From positions 124,001 to 188,000 of the forward strand of contig NZ_SACS01000004.1 of NCBI RefSeq assembly GCF_004005945.1: a stretch of 64,000 bases of DNA, in the 5' to 3' direction. The DNA comes from Rheinheimera riviphila (lineage in GTDB: Bacteria > Pseudomonadota > Gammaproteobacteria > Enterobacterales > Alteromonadaceae). A model generated the notes under the pieces. It made no database searches. It had not been told where the DNA came from and saw only the letters and a list, made by a program, of their open reading frames with translations. Shown one piece after another: positions 19,188-29,438 of the stretch (the stretch's first letter is position 1; the number at the start of each line of letters is the position of its first letter). The position numbers and the translations under genes were made by a program.

Positions 19188-21653
19188 TTAAGCAGCTTGT
19201 TCAGTCTTGCTTGCTGGTTTGGCATCAAACAGCGACTTATCAGCAGCCAGATCGATTGGATCAAAATCATCAACATTAATCACATGCAATCGACCTGCTT
19301 CAGCAATCCGCAGTTTCTCAGCTTCAGCCTGACTCAATACACCAAGCTCCAGACCCAGATCAGCCACTTCACCTAAACGATAGAATGGCAGACGTTTATT
19401 CGCAGCATGCACCACTTTATCAAACAGCGGTTCGGCGGCCAGAATGTCAGTCAGCGCTTTTTCCAGCAGACCTAACTGATTGTTTGGCTCCTGCGTCAGA
19501 TACAAGTGGCTACCAAGCCGTGTGCGGGCTTCACAAGGCGTTTGCATGATGCGTGCAACCTTGTGGTCCAGCGCGTCACTTGGACGGCGCAGCAAGCGGC
19601 CCCAAGGGAATACCACACGTTTCAGCACATTCGCCACAATCCGGTTCGGGAAGTTGTCGAACAGTTCATCCAGCGCCAGCTGTGCTTTGGCCAGATTGTC
19701 TTCACAGCCCCATTGCACCAGCGGTAAATCCTGCACCTGACGACCTTCATCGTGGTACTTTTTCAAAATGGTCGACGTTAAATACAGCATCGACAGGATA
19801 TCTCCAAGGCGGGCAGAAATCCGCTCACGGCGTTTTAAGTCACCACCCATGGTCGCCATCGCAATATCTGACATCAACGCCAGAGAAGCACTGAAGCGAT
19901 TCATCTGCTTGTAGTAACTGGCCGTTTCATCTTTAACCGGTGCATGCGAGAACGCGGCGTTGGTTAAAGACAACCAGAAGGTACGGAAGAAGTTACTGAT
20001 GCTAAAACCGATATGGCCAAATAAAGCGCGGTCAAAGGCGGTGACTGCAGCGCGTTCGTCATCTAGCTGGGCAGCTTGCAGTTCAGCAAGTACATATGGA
20101 TGACAACGAATAGCACCCTGACCGTAGATAATCATGTTGCGGGTCAGAATGTTAGCGCCTTCAACAGTAATCGCCACCGGCGCACCCTGATAACCACGGG
20201 CTAAATAGTTGTTCGGGCCCATACAGATGCCTTTACCACCATGCACGTCCATCGCATCAATCACCGCCTGACGCATCCGTTCAGTCATGTGATATTTGGT
20301 GATAGCAGAAATCACCGACGGTTTTTCGCCTAAATCAATCGAGCCAACGGACATCGTTGTTGAAGCGTCGGCCATATAAGCGTATCCGCCAATCCGCGCC
20401 ATTGCTTCTTCCACGCCTTCCATTTTGCCGATTGGCAATTTGAACTGACGACGAATACGGGCATAAGCACCGGTCGCCATCGCCGCAGCTTTAATACCGC
20501 CGGTACTGTTCGAAGGCAGGGTAATAGCGCGGCCCACCGATAAACATTCCACCAGCATCCGCCAGCCTTGACCAGCCATTTTTGGACCGCCAATGATGTA
20601 ATCAAGCGGCACAAAAATATCGTCGCCCTGAGTCGGACCATTCTGAAATGGTACGTTTAACGGGAAGTGACGACGGCCGATTTTCACGCCAGGTGTGCTG
20701 ACCGGGATCAACGCACAGGTAATACCTAAATCGGTTTTATCACCCAGCAGATTGTCCGGATCCTGCAACTTAAACGCTAAGCCAAGCACGGTAGCAATCG
20801 GCGCCAGCGTGATATAACGTTTGTTCCAGGTCAGACGCATACCGAGAATTTCTTCACCTTGCCATTGGCCTTTACAGACAATACCAAAATCCGGGATGGC
20901 GCCGGCATCAGAACCGGCTTCCGGTGACGTCAGGGCAAAACATGGCACTTCTAAACCTTTGGCCAAACGCGGCAGGTAATGGTCCTGCTGCTCTTTGGTG
21001 CCATAGTGCTGCAGCAATTCGCCTGGGCCAAGCGAGTTAGGTACGCCAACGACGCTCGATAACACCATGCTTTTGCTGGTTAATTTTTGCAGTACACAAG
21101 ATTGAGCGAAAGCTGAAAATTCCAGGCCGCCATACTGCTTTTTGATGATCATGGCAAAGAAGCCCTGATCTTTTAAATATTGATACACTTCCGGCGCTAA
21201 ATCGGCGCGGTCATGCGTGGTGTGCCAGTCATCAACCATCGCCAACAGCGTTTCGACCGGGCCATCCAGGAAGGCTTGTTCTTCGGCGCTCAGGCGTGGT
21301 TTTGGAAAATTGTGCAGCTTATGCCAATCCGGGTTGCCACGAAATAAATCACCTTCCCACCAGGTGGTACCGGCATCGATGGCTTCTTTTTCCGTGGTGG
21401 ACATTTCCGGCATAATTTTGCGGTACAGTTTTAACAGCGGTTTGGTGATATGTTGCTGGCGAATGCTGGCAATATTCAAAGGAATGGTGATAGCGGCAAA
21501 AATCAGCCAGCTAACAATGCCAACAGTTCCGGCGAAAGTGCCGGCGACTAATAAAGCGGCGATAGCGCCGGTAAACAAGGTAAGGCTGGCCCGGTGATAG
21601 GCCAAAATGCCGATTGCAAACAGCAACGCAGCGATAAAGATTAACACATCCAT
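19188..21653 (-). CDS. fadE: acyl-CoA dehydrogenase FadE
   Basis: First step of fatty acid beta-oxidation: FAD-dependent oxidation of acyl-CoA to trans-2-enoyl-CoA. The 821-residue protein begins with two hydrophobic segments (about 3-18 and 25-58), consistent with membrane association, then the acyl-CoA dehydrogenase domains, with [14 protein letters not shown] and [18 protein letters not shown], and the long C-terminal extension typical of FadE (E. coli 814). A FadR-like operator lies 15 bases ahead of the start codon. The YafJ gene is divergent, an arrangement also seen near E. coli fadE. Confidence 0.96.
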   Translation of the reverse strand: MDVLIFIAALLFAIGILAYHRASLTLFTGAIAALLVAGTFAGTVGIVSWLIFAAITIPLNIASIRQQHITKPLLKLYRKIMPEMSTTEKEAIDAGTTWWEGDLFRGNPDWHKLHNFPKPRLSAEEQAFLDGPVETLLAMVDDWHTTHDRADLAPEVYQYLKDQGFFAMIIKKQYGGLEFSAFAQSCVLQKLTSKSMVLSSVVGVPNSLGPGELLQHYGTKEQQDHYLPRLAKGLEVPCFALTSPEAGSDAGAIPDFGIVCKGQWQGEEILGMRLTWNKRYITLAPIATVLGLAFKLQDPDNLLGDKTDLGITCALIPVSTPGVKIGRRHFPLNVPFQNGPTQGDDIFVPLDYIIGGPKMAGQGWRMLVECLSVGRAITLPSNSTGGIKAAAMATGAYARIRRQFKLPIGKMEGVEEAMARIGGYAYMADASTTMSVGSIDLGEKPSVISAITKYHMTERMRQAVIDAMDVHGGKGICMGPNNYLARGYQGAPVAITVEGANILTRNMIIYGQGAIRCHPYVLAELQAAQLDDERAAVTAFDRALFGHIGFSISNFFRTFWLSLTNAAFSHAPVKDETASYYKQMNRFSASLALMSDIAMATMGGDLKRRERISARLGDILSMLYLTSTILKKYHDEGRQVQDLPLVQWGCEDNLAKAQLALDELFDNFPNRIVANVLKRVVFPWGRLLRRPSDALDHKVARIMQTPCEARTRLGSHLYLTQEPNNQLGLLEKALTDILAAEPLFDKVVHAANKRLPFYRLGEVADLGLELGVLSQAEAEKLRIAEAGRLHVINVDDFDPIDLAADKSLFDAKPASKTEQAA

Positions 21654-21667
21654 AATTATCTCCAGAT

Positions 21668-21684
21668 AAGAGGTCTGACCACTA
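21668..21684. promoter_or_regulatory. FadR-like operator ahead of fadE
   Basis: On the minus strand the 17 bases read TAGTGGTCAGACCTCTT. The core TGGTCNGACC matches the FadR consensus, and 12 of 17 positions agree overall. It lies 15-31 bases upstream of the fadE ATG, where binding would block transcription, so FadR repression relieved by long-chain acyl-CoA is the likely control. Confidence 0.75.
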
Positions 21685-21883
21685 ACGGGTTTAGCCTAAA
21701 GTGGATCGGCCGAAGATGCAAGTGATTCCTGCTTCAGTGTAGTTGATTCAGTGTCAACTTTTCTGGTTAGACCTGCGCAATGTCGGTTTTACAGGCAAAA
21801 TGGCTGGTTTGGGGTTGTGGATATCCGCTGAACATTGCTAACCTCTGGATCTAATAAATAGGAATATCCAATCAAATAAATAT

Positions 21884-22657
21884 ATGTGTGAACTGCTGGG
21901 GATGTCGGCGAATGTGCCGACCGATATTTGTTTTAGCTTTAAAGGTCTGAAGGAGCGGGGCGGTAATACCGGTCCGCATAAAGACGGCTGGGGCATTGCT
22001 TTTTATCAGGGCAAAGGTGTCACCACCTTTAAAGACGCCCAGGCCAGTCATCAGTCAGAAGTCGCGAAGTTGGTCACCGATTACCCGATAAAAAGTAATG
22101 TGGTGGTCGGGCATGTACGTCAGGCCAATCGCGGCCGGGTAGCGCTGGAAAATACCCATCCGTTCACGCGGGAATTATGGGGACGTTATTGGACATACGC
22201 TCACAATGGCCAGCTAAAAGACTATAAATCCTTGCCACAAGGCCGCTTTAAAGCAGTGGGCACCACCGATAGCGAATCAGCTTTTTGTTTTATTTTGTCG
22301 GAGCTGGCCGCACGTTACCCCGATAAACCACCCGCCCGTAAGCAGCTGTTTCGCTTGATTAAAAAGCTCTCTGATCGATTAAAACAGCAGGGCGTGTTTA
22401 ACTTGTTGTTATCGGATGGCGAATATTTATTTTGTTATTGCAGCACTAAATTGCACTGGATCACCCGCCGGGCGCCGTTTGGCACTGCGCAGTTATCCGA
22501 TGTGGATGTCGATATCGATTTCAGTCAGGAAACCACCCCCAATGACGTGGTTACAATCGTCGCGACCTTGCCACTAACCACCAACGAGCGGTGGCAAGCA
22601 ATGGCACCAGGCGAAGCTTGTTTGTTTAAGGCTGGTGAAAAGGTTGAACTGCTGTAA
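21884..22657 (+). CDS. yafJ: YafJ-type class II glutamine amidotransferase
   Basis: A 257-residue protein starting MCELLGMSANVPTD. Removal of Met would expose the nucleophilic Cys of a class II (Ntn) glutaminase domain. Supporting motifs are HKDGWGIAFYQG, GHVRQANRG and the oxyanion segment YAHNGQL. It is a stand-alone amidotransferase domain, so the amide acceptor is not known; E. coli YafJ is the closest named relative. The stop codon lies in the loop of a 9-bp hairpin. Confidence 0.85.
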   Translation: MCELLGMSANVPTDICFSFKGLKERGGNTGPHKDGWGIAFYQGKGVTTFKDAQASHQSEVAKLVTDYPIKSNVVVGHVRQANRGRVALENTHPFTRELWGRYWTYAHNGQLKDYKSLPQGRFKAVGTTDSESAFCFILSELAARYPDKPPARKQLFRLIKKLSDRLKQQGVFNLLLSDGEYLFCYCSTKLHWITRRAPFGTAQLSDVDVDIDFSQETTPNDVVTIVATLPLTTNERWQAMAPGEACLFKAGEKVELL

Positions 22658-22666
22658 GTTCAACCT
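22641..22666. repeat. hairpin spanning the yafJ stop codon
   Basis: AGGTTGAAC and GTTCAACCT pair perfectly (9 bp) around an 8-base loop that contains the TAA stop. No T tract follows, so it is not a classical terminator. Confidence 0.6.
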
Positions 22667-22707
22667 GTGTTGACGTGGATCTGGGTTTTGAATAGCTAAA
22701 CGCAGAA

Positions 22708-23490
22708 CTACTGCGGCTGATAGGTGCTCAGCTGCACATCAAATTGTTCAACATCATCTTCTGATTGCCACAATCGAACCAGCAGATAATCCAGCTCCGG
22801 TGCCAGCCAGGCATAGACCTGTTTATCCGGGCCCTGGCCATAACGCTCAATGCGGATGGCTTTGACCTTGCCATAAGGCAATGACAACCACTCTTCAGTC
22901 GCCACTTTGTATTTGTAAGTGCGGGTTTCACCATGACGGTTCAACACGTCGTAGACAAAATCAGTTTTACCCTGTTGGATATCCAACACAATCTGGCCGT
23001 GGAAACTGAGCATGTCCAGCCATTGCTCATTCCATGGAATTTGTTTGACGACCTGCTTTTTTTCGGTTTTTAACTGTTTCTGCGCCCAATCGAGGCTCAG
23101 TTCATAATGACGACTTGGGCCAGTGCCTGAGCGTTGCATCAGATAATGACTTGGTTTGAGCCGCCCTTGTTCAATCACAAACCGCGAACGCTCTTTGCGT
23201 TCATCTTTAAAGACTAACCAGCTGATTTTGCTGTTATAACCAAGTTCATAACCGACACCATCCCGTTTTAAATAACGTGAAGCTTCGCCATGTTTTTTAC
23301 CGGATCGGAAGATTTGATAACTGGCTTCAAATGGCTTAAAGCCAACGGCTGCATCGGTGGCTACAGGGGCGATAGGTTTAGTTGTTGCTTCTGTTGCAAC
23401 AGTAGTCGTTTGCGCGGCAACCATCTGCGAAATGGCAAGGCAAAAAAATGACGCCATCAGGCGCCATTTATGAATTGTCGTGATCATCAT
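22708..23490 (-). CDS. DUF3108 domain periplasmic protein
   Basis: A protein of about 260 residues with a signal peptide (MASFFCLAISQMVAAQ) and a DUF3108 domain, recognisable from FKPFEASYQIFRSGKKHGEA and the alternating beta pattern through LAPELDYLLVRLWQ. The function of the family is unknown; it is exported and often follows purM-purN in gammaproteobacteria. The start is uncertain. I chose the tandem ATG at 23490, which overlaps the purN end; ATG at 23457 would leave a shorter signal peptide and no overlap. Confidence 0.8.
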   Translation of the reverse strand: MMITTIHKWRLMASFFCLAISQMVAAQTTTVATEATTKPIAPVATDAAVGFKPFEASYQIFRSGKKHGEASRYLKRDGVGYELGYNSKISWLVFKDERKERSRFVIEQGRLKPSHYLMQRSGTGPSRHYELSLDWAQKQLKTEKKQVVKQIPWNEQWLDMLSFHGQIVLDIQQGKTDFVYDVLNRHGETRTYKYKVATEEWLSLPYGKVKAIRIERYGQGPDKQVYAWLAPELDYLLVRLWQSEDDVEQFDVQLSTYQPQ

Positions 23491-24124
23491 CGTCGGCATA
23501 TCCATGGTCTGATAAAATCTGGCCATCCAACAATGCCTTATCTGCCTGCTGTTGTAAACGTCCCTGACAAAACCAACGTACCACTAGCGGGTAAATGCGG
23601 TGTTCCTGATCGTGTACACGCCCGGCTATTTCTGTTGCATCGTCACCGGCAAAAATAGGCACTTTGGCCTGTAATACCACAGGTCCACCATCGAGCTCTG
23701 CTGTTACAAAATGCACGCTGCAGCCATGCTGGGTGTCGCCGGCATCCAATGCGCGCTGATGCGTATGCAAACCCTGATATTTTGGCAATAACGAAGGGTG
23801 AATATTTAATAAACGTCCCTGATAATGGCCGACAAATTCAGGCGTTAAGATGCGCATAAAACCGGCCAATACCACTAAATCAGGCTGAAAACTATCGATG
23901 CTCTGCAGCAATGCCGCATCATAACTTTGCCGATCCGGGTACGCTTTATGGTCGAGTACCACAGCCGGAATATCCGCTTCTGCGGCGCGCTGCAAGCCAA
24001 AAACCCCGGTTTTATTGGAAATGACGGCGCTGATGCGACCGGCAATAAAGCCAGCCGCACAAGCATCGATGATGGCCTGCAGATTTGAGCCACTGCCTGA
24101 AATCAGTACAACGATTGATTTCAT
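23468..24124 (-). CDS. purN: phosphoribosylglycinamide formyltransferase PurN
   Basis: Transfers formyl from 10-formyl-THF to GAR in purine synthesis. The 218-residue protein has ISGSGSNLQAIIDAC, the catalytic NIHPSLLPKYQGLHTH segment and TAELDGGPVVLQ. It begins six bases after the purM stop. The C-terminus ends in the acidic tail HGYADDDDHDNS, longer than in E. coli PurN (212), and runs into the next gene. Confidence 0.97.
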   Translation of the reverse strand: MKSIVVLISGSGSNLQAIIDACAAGFIAGRISAVISNKTGVFGLQRAAEADIPAVVLDHKAYPDRQSYDAALLQSIDSFQPDLVVLAGFMRILTPEFVGHYQGRLLNIHPSLLPKYQGLHTHQRALDAGDTQHGCSVHFVTAELDGGPVVLQAKVPIFAGDDATEIAGRVHDQEHRIYPLVVRWFCQGRLQQQADKALLDGQILSDHGYADDDDHDNS

Positions 24125-24130
24125 AAGGAA

Positions 24131-25183
24131 TTAAGCATTCACGCCAGGGATCACAACCTGTGCTTCGCCTTCAGCAGCTGCTTGAATTTCACCCAGGTGC
24201 CAGGCAGTTTCGCCAGCGTCCTGCAGGAATTTCAGTGCCGGAGCCAGATTGTCAGCACTCACCACCACAATCATTCCCACGCCACAGTTAAAAGTGCGGT
24301 ACATTTCGTGACGGGTGACGTTGCCTTGTTGCTGTAACCAGTCAAACACGGCTGGCCACTGGTAACTTTGTTCATTACAAACAGCTTTGGTCTGTTCAGG
24401 TAAGACCCGCGGGATATTTTCCCAGAAACCACCGCCAGTGATATGACACAGCGCGTGTACCGGAACCGCTTTAATCAGTGCCAGCAGGTTTTTCACATAA
24501 ATGCGCGTCGGCGCCATTAAATGGTCGGCCAGGGTTTTGCCTTCCAGCATCACGTCTGGAGTTTGACCGCTGACTTCGATAATTTTACGAATAAGAGAGA
24601 AACCGTTGGAGTGCGGGCCTGAAGAAGCCAGCGCGATGATCTGATCACCAGCTTTGACTTTAGAACCGTCGATGATGTCGGCTTTTTCAACCACACCAAC
24701 GCAGAAACCGGCGATGTCGTAGTCGCCTGCATGGTACATGCCCGGCATTTCAGCGGTTTCGCCGCCAACCAGGGCACAACCAGATTGTTCACAACCATCA
24801 GCGATGCCATTGACCACACTGGCCGCTACATCAACATCTAATTTGCCGGTGGCATAATAATCGAGGAAAAACAATGGCTCAGCACCCTGAACCACGATAT
24901 CGTTGACGCACATAGCGACTAAATCGATGCCAACGCTGTCGTGGCGATTTAAGTCGATGGCCAGTCTTAACTTGGTACCGACGCCGTCAGTGCCCGATAC
25001 CAGAACTGGTTCTTTATAACCGGCTGGGATTTGACACATAGCGCCAAAACCACCGAGGCCACCAATTACTTCTTTGCGGGTGGTACGTTTAACAGCACCT
25101 TTGATCCGGTCGACTAAAGCCTCACCAGCATCAATATCTACGCCTGCATCTTTGTAACTTAACGAAGTTTTTTGTTCGCTCAC
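24131..25183 (-). CDS. purM: phosphoribosylformylglycinamidine cyclo-ligase PurM
   Basis: AIR synthetase: ATP-dependent closure of the imidazole ring. The 350-residue protein closely follows E. coli PurM (345), with [35 protein letters not shown] and [14 protein letters not shown] chose the GTG at 25183 ([12 protein letters not shown]), with GAGG seven bases ahead; a TTG six codons upstream overlaps that ribosome-binding site. purM-purN form one unit. Confidence 0.97.
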   Translation of the reverse strand: MSEQKTSLSYKDAGVDIDAGEALVDRIKGAVKRTTRKEVIGGLGGFGAMCQIPAGYKEPVLVSGTDGVGTKLRLAIDLNRHDSVGIDLVAMCVNDIVVQGAEPLFFLDYYATGKLDVDVAASVVNGIADGCEQSGCALVGGETAEMPGMYHAGDYDIAGFCVGVVEKADIIDGSKVKAGDQIIALASSGPHSNGFSLIRKIIEVSGQTPDVMLEGKTLADHLMAPTRIYVKNLLALIKAVPVHALCHITGGGFWENIPRVLPEQTKAVCNEQSYQWPAVFDWLQQQGNVTRHEMYRTFNCGVGMIVVVSADNLAPALKFLQDAGETAWHLGEIQAAAEGEAQVVIPGVNA

Positions 25184-25313
25184 GGTAATCCTCGATGGCA
25201 AAATGAATACGGGTCAAAAAATCCGCCGCATTTTACCCTGTTCTGGCGTCAGACAAAAGGATTAAGGCTCGGCTGATGCAGTTTACTTTATGGTATGACC
25301 TGATCGCATGACA

Positions 25314-25724
25314 TTATTGCATCACGTTGCTCATCGCCTGACTGATATATTCACGCACACTTAAATGGACGTCTTTGGTGATTTTGTGAAAGCACAACGA
25401 TGCCAGCGGAAACTCGCGGTTGTTGTAGTTCAGACTGACATAAGGTGCAGTTTCATCGGCTTTTTGATGGATCCATTCGCCACCAACCACACTGATAAAA
25501 ATCTGTCCGAGATAAGCGGCGTAAATATTACACAAGGTAAACATATGCTCGTCACTGAAGCGTTGTTGACGATTGACTTCATGTAGCCGGCTTAAAATGG
25601 TATCGACCAGCGACAAGCTTTCCAAATTGAAATCAAGGTTGATTTGGTATTCTTCTGAGGCAAACTGCACTGCATCGGCAGCACATTGCTGCATTAAATT
25701 ATTAAGTTCTGGTTGAGTGCTCAT
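25314..25724 (-). CDS. small protein of unknown function coupled to a LysR gene
   Basis: A 136-residue soluble protein with no signal peptide or membrane segment. The middle, ANIYAAYLG-type text IYAAYLGQIFISVVGGEWI followed by a small beta-rich part (PYVSLNYNNREFP) and FHKITKDV, resembles small uncharacterised bacterial proteins with an AYLG...GGEW core, possibly of the DUF3806 type; I cannot confirm this by eye. Its ATG overlaps the LysR stop by four bases, so the two are translated together. It is the last gene of a minus-strand run cmoA-cmoB-lysR. Confidence 0.7.
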   Translation of the reverse strand: MSTQPELNNLMQQCAADAVQFASEEYQINLDFNLESLSLVDTILSRLHEVNRQQRFSDEHMFTLCNIYAAYLGQIFISVVGGEWIHQKADETAPYVSLNYNNREFPLASLCFHKITKDVHLSVREYISQAMSNVMQ

Positions 25725-26632
25725 AGCGGACTTCCTGTTTTGCCATGGATGGCAAGGATCAATTGACGGAGTTGCCGGCTACCCGGCCCTAATTTTTCTT
25801 CTTTAGGTGTTAACAGTGACATTGGTGCCAGTCGCTCCGAGCTTTGGGTCAGTGGCAACCGGCGCAAAACGCCTTCTGCAATCAGGTTTTTTACCAGATG
25901 TTCGGGCAACCAGCAAAAGCCAATACCACTTTTGATGATTTCAATCGCCTCATAAAAGTTACTAACGGTCCAGCGCTGCTCGGCTTTGAGCCAGCCGCCC
26001 GGGCCTTCCATTGGTTTGCTGGCGGTATCGCGGATCACAATTTGTAGATGTTGACTCAGTTCATCTAAATCCAGCTGTTTATGCTGCGCCAGTGCGTGCG
26101 CGGCACCAATCACCGGAATAAGATGAGCCACACAAATCGGCTCGCCCAAATAACCGCGTGGGATGACCCCTGTTGCGGCAATGACTAAATCAGCTTTACC
26201 TTCCAGAATGACTTCGGTGGTGCCGGTGATCACGGTGTCGATAATTTGGATCCGGCTGCCGCGACTCAGCGGATGAAATTGCGCCAAGGCCTGGTATAAA
26301 AATTCTTTTGGGTACACCAGCTCGACCGCAATGCGGATTTCCGGTTCCCAACCCATATCAATACTGGCGGCAAGTAGCTCTAAGTCTTCAATTTGCTGGG
26401 TCAGAATACGGGAGCGGCGTAGCATCACATCACCGGCTTCGGTTAAAAAGGCTTTGCGGCCAATTACCTGCAGCAGTTCGACACCAAGTTGGTTTTGCAG
26501 TTTTGCCACTGCATGATTCAGGCTGGACTGGCTTTTATTGAGTAAATCGGCCGCCTGAGAATAACCGCCGGCATCGACTACGGCCTGCAAAATGCGCCAT
26601 TGCTCCAGAGTCGATTTTGGCCGGTACGGCAT
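25721..26632 (-). CDS. LysR-family transcriptional regulator
   Basis: A 303-residue regulator with an N-terminal winged helix-turn-helix (about 8-66, with GGYSQAADLLNKSQSSLNHAV) and a periplasmic-binding-type effector domain (about 92-290). An excellent ribosome-binding site, AAGGAGAATT, precedes the ATG. It lies 17 bases after cmoB on the same strand, so it may be read from the cmo promoter, which is unusual for a LysR gene: most are divergent from their target. The following gene is translationally coupled. Ligand and targets are not apparent. Confidence 0.88.
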   Translation of the reverse strand: MPYRPKSTLEQWRILQAVVDAGGYSQAADLLNKSQSSLNHAVAKLQNQLGVELLQVIGRKAFLTEAGDVMLRRSRILTQQIEDLELLAASIDMGWEPEIRIAVELVYPKEFLYQALAQFHPLSRGSRIQIIDTVITGTTEVILEGKADLVIAATGVIPRGYLGEPICVAHLIPVIGAAHALAQHKQLDLDELSQHLQIVIRDTASKPMEGPGGWLKAEQRWTVSNFYEAIEIIKSGIGFCWLPEHLVKNLIAEGVLRRLPLTQSSERLAPMSLLTPKEEKLGPGSRQLRQLILAIHGKTGSPL

Positions 26633-26649
26633 AATTCTCCTTCTGCCAA

Positions 26650-27615
26650 TCAGGCAGTTGCAATAATTACCGCCCGCAATGGGGCCGGATAACCTTCGAT
26701 GGTTTTACTATGATCAGTCGGGTCGAGAAAATCAACCAGACTTTCATTTTCCATCCAGTTGGTTTTACGTTGTTCATCGAGTGAAGTCTGATTTAAATCA
26801 ACCACTTTGGCATCATTAAACCCAACGCGTTGCAACCAGCCCAATAAGGCGTCACAACTTGGAATAAACCAGACATTGCGCATTTTGGCATAACGTTCAC
26901 CCGGCACCAGCACGGTAGTGGCATCGCCTTCGACCACCAAAGTTTCCAGTACCAGCTGGCCACCAGGGCGCAATTGGTTTTTCAGTTGCTGTAAAAAGTC
27001 GATCGGTGATTTACGGTGATAGAGCACACCCATCGAAAATACCGTGTCAAAGGCTTTTAACTCCGGCATCTCGTCGATACCAATCGGAATTAAATGCACC
27101 TTTGGATCCGGATTAAAATGCTTAATGGCTTCAAATTGGGCGTAAAACAACTGACTTGGATCAATGCCAACCACAAATTCGGCACCAGCGCCGCGCATCC
27201 GCCATAAGTGATAACCGCTGCCACAACCGACATCTAACACCAGCCGATGCTGCAATGGCGCCAAATGAGGTAACACCCGATCCCATTTCCAGTCCGAACG
27301 CCATTCGGTGTCAATCTGTAATCCGTGTAGCGTAAAAGGGCCTTTGCGCCACGGCATCAGTTGTTTCAGCAACACTTCTAATCGCTGTTTGGCGCCTGCC
27401 GACAGTTCATCGGCATGACCAAAACTAACCTGTTCGGTCAATTCGATGGCGGTGGTTTGAGTTTTTGGTAAGTGAGCCAGGACTTTTTGCCACTGCTTAA
27501 AATCGCCGTGCAGTGCTTCTTTGCGCCAGTTGGCCAATTGCGCCGGCAACACTTCTAACCATTGATGCAAAGCGTTTTGGGCGATTTCGCCGTAAAACTT
27601 ATTAAATTCAAGCAT
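26650..27615 (-). CDS. cmoB: tRNA U34 carboxymethyltransferase CmoB
   Basis: Uses carboxy-S-adenosylmethionine to carboxymethylate 5-hydroxyuridine at the tRNA wobble position, giving cmo5U. The 321-residue protein closely follows E. coli CmoB (323): [25 protein letters not shown], the methyltransferase motif [10 protein letters not shown], and ADFLDP-type [19 protein letters not shown] at the end. The ATG at 27615 ([12 protein letters not shown]) matches the family and overlaps the cmoA end by eight bases. Confidence 0.97.
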   Translation of the reverse strand: MLEFNKFYGEIAQNALHQWLEVLPAQLANWRKEALHGDFKQWQKVLAHLPKTQTTAIELTEQVSFGHADELSAGAKQRLEVLLKQLMPWRKGPFTLHGLQIDTEWRSDWKWDRVLPHLAPLQHRLVLDVGCGSGYHLWRMRGAGAEFVVGIDPSQLFYAQFEAIKHFNPDPKVHLIPIGIDEMPELKAFDTVFSMGVLYHRKSPIDFLQQLKNQLRPGGQLVLETLVVEGDATTVLVPGERYAKMRNVWFIPSCDALLGWLQRVGFNDAKVVDLNQTSLDEQRKTNWMENESLVDFLDPTDHSKTIEGYPAPLRAVIIATA

Positions 27616-28354
27616 CTGATGGCTCCGGTTCTTTAATCGCGACCATGGAGCAAAAATTAAAACACTGGAACCAAACCACACTGCTGCTAAAACCGGCCTG
27701 CCGGAAGCGCTGTTGATGTTCCTCAATAGTATCCGGCAACATCACATTTTCCAGCGCACTGCGTTTTTGGCTGATTTCCAGTTCACTGTAGCCATTGGCG
27801 CGTTTAAAATCATGATGTAAATCAATCAGTAATTCATGCGTTTGTGGGTTATCCAGCACAATTTTTTCTGACAGAATAAAGATACCACCCGGTTTTAATC
27901 CCTGATAAATCCGCGCCACCAGTTCATCCCGATGTTGCTTTGGCAAAAATTGCAGGGTGAAATTGCTCACCACAATAGCCGCGTTATTAATTTCCACGTC
28001 ACGGATGTCAGCAAGTAACACTTCGAGTGGCACGTCCGAGCGAAATGATTGTAGGTGGCGCTGACAACGCTCAACCATCGCCGGGCTGTTATCAATCGCG
28101 ATAATCCGGCTTCCGGCATCCGTCAGTTGGCGGCGCATGGCGAGACTGGCAGCGCCTAACGAACAGCCTAAGTCATAATAACGGCTTGCAGGCTGCTGGT
28201 ACTTTTGCGTCAGTTTGCCGATGGTTTGCACTATGGTTTGATAACCCGGCACCGAGCGCTGGATCATGTCCGGAAAGACTTCAGCGACCGTGGCGTCAAA
28301 GCAGAAATCCTGGATCTGAGCCAAAGGCTCGGCGTAAATAAAATCTTTTTGCAT
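27608..28354 (-). CDS. cmoA: carboxy-S-adenosyl-L-methionine synthase CmoA
   Basis: Makes carboxy-SAM from SAM and prephenate for CmoB. The 248-residue protein has [20 protein letters not shown], the methyltransferase-fold motif [12 protein letters not shown], and [11 protein letters not shown], all as in E. coli CmoA (247). I start at the ATG giving [12 protein letters not shown]; a TTG eight codons earlier is possible. cmoB overlaps its end. The pair serves tRNAs decoding by wobble at Ala, Ser, Pro, Thr, Leu and Val codons. Confidence 0.96.
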   Translation of the reverse strand: MQKDFIYAEPLAQIQDFCFDATVAEVFPDMIQRSVPGYQTIVQTIGKLTQKYQQPASRYYDLGCSLGAASLAMRRQLTDAGSRIIAIDNSPAMVERCQRHLQSFRSDVPLEVLLADIRDVEINNAAIVVSNFTLQFLPKQHRDELVARIYQGLKPGGIFILSEKIVLDNPQTHELLIDLHHDFKRANGYSELEISQKRSALENVMLPDTIEEHQQRFRQAGFSSSVVWFQCFNFCSMVAIKEPEPSDA

Positions 28355-28456
28355 AATAAAATCAGGGCTGAGCGGCAATAATGCGTTAGTTTAACCGATT
28401 TCATCGCAGCATCGTAACCCTGTCGCCTGATTATCCGTTGGGTTGGCAGCCTAAAG

Positions 28457-29317
28457 TTAAAATAGCTGCAGCTGTGGTTTTGGTGATGCAACGGTCGAGA
28501 CAGGCCATGGAGCTAAGACTGGATGGGATATGCCGGATAGTTGTAAAAAATCAGCCGCAAACTGCCGCGCTAGTAAGGGTGCTTGCGCATTGTCCGGCGT
28601 GTGAAAAAATGCGTAAGGGGTGCAACCTTGACTGCACCACTGCTGCATTTTCTGCAACCAGGGCTGATAAAATGGCCGGTTTGCTGCGAGATCGTCCAGT
28701 CCAATAAAGCGAAACACCGGCTGAAGAGTGAGCGCTATGGCATGTACGGGTAGCCGTGGCTTTTTCTGCTGCGCATCGATCAGTGCGGCGGTATCCGCAG
28801 GCACCGAGAACAAAGCTCTGCTATCGAGACATAACCGCTCCGTGTGAGTGGCTCGAAGTTGCTGATGTAACGCCTGTTGCTGCTGTGCTTTATCGAAAAA
28901 CGCCGGATGGCGCACTTCCAGAGCACAGGGGTAGTCGGCTCGTATTTGTTGCAGTAATGACGACAGATAAGGGAGCTGTGCCGGGCCAAAACTCGCCGGC
29001 AGCTGCAGATGAATAAAACCAATTTTGTGTTGTAGCGGCCGGATCAACCTCAGCCAGTTTTCCAGTTCCGCTGGTTCAGCAAACTGATGGCTGACTGACT
29101 TTGGCACTTTAAAGTTAAAGCGGAATGTTTCAGGACTTTGCTGATCCCAGCGGGCGATCATTTGTGGTGATGGCGCGGCATAAAATGTAGTGTTTCCTTC
29201 AACAGCATTGAAAAACCGACCATACTGGGATAAAAAAGTGGCAGGCTGACTGTCATTGCTAAAAAGGCTGTCGCGCCAGCGTGGATTCGCCCACATCGGG
29301 CAGCCGAGATAGTACAT
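28457..29317 (-). CDS. DUF72 (YecE-like) protein
   Basis: A 286-residue protein of the DUF72 family, a TIM-barrel fold of unknown function related to E. coli YecE, often near cmoA. It starts MYYLGCPMWANPRWRDSLF; FFNAVEGNTTFYAAP, FKVPKSVSHQ and CALEVRHPAFF are conserved positions. AAGGAAC is seven bases ahead of this ATG. The frame is open far upstream, but that stretch is a tandem repeat and is not like family members. cmoA follows after 102 bases. Confidence 0.88.
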   Translation of the reverse strand: MYYLGCPMWANPRWRDSLFSNDSQPATFLSQYGRFFNAVEGNTTFYAAPSPQMIARWDQQSPETFRFNFKVPKSVSHQFAEPAELENWLRLIRPLQHKIGFIHLQLPASFGPAQLPYLSSLLQQIRADYPCALEVRHPAFFDKAQQQQALHQQLRATHTERLCLDSRALFSVPADTAALIDAQQKKPRLPVHAIALTLQPVFRFIGLDDLAANRPFYQPWLQKMQQWCSQGCTPYAFFHTPDNAQAPLLARQFAADFLQLSGISHPVLAPWPVSTVASPKPQLQLF

Positions 29318-29320
29318 TGT

Positions 29321-29380
29321 TGTTCCTTGAAAAATTGTTCCTTGGATAGTTGCCCCCTGAAAAGGTGTCGACTGCAAGGT
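29321..29380. repeat. 15-base degenerate tandem repeats carrying a Shine-Dalgarno sequence
   Basis: Four consecutive 15-base units, the first two sharing TGTTCCTTG, the others degenerate. Read on the minus strand the units contain AAGGAACA, so the ribosome-binding site of the DUF72 gene is itself one unit of the repeat. They lie in the divergent promoter region shared with the GGDEF gene. Confidence 0.7.
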
Positions 29381-29438
29381 AGCAAATTGTGACCGCCGCT
29401 GATAGCTGGCTTTCATCCATTGCAGAAAGAGTATCACA

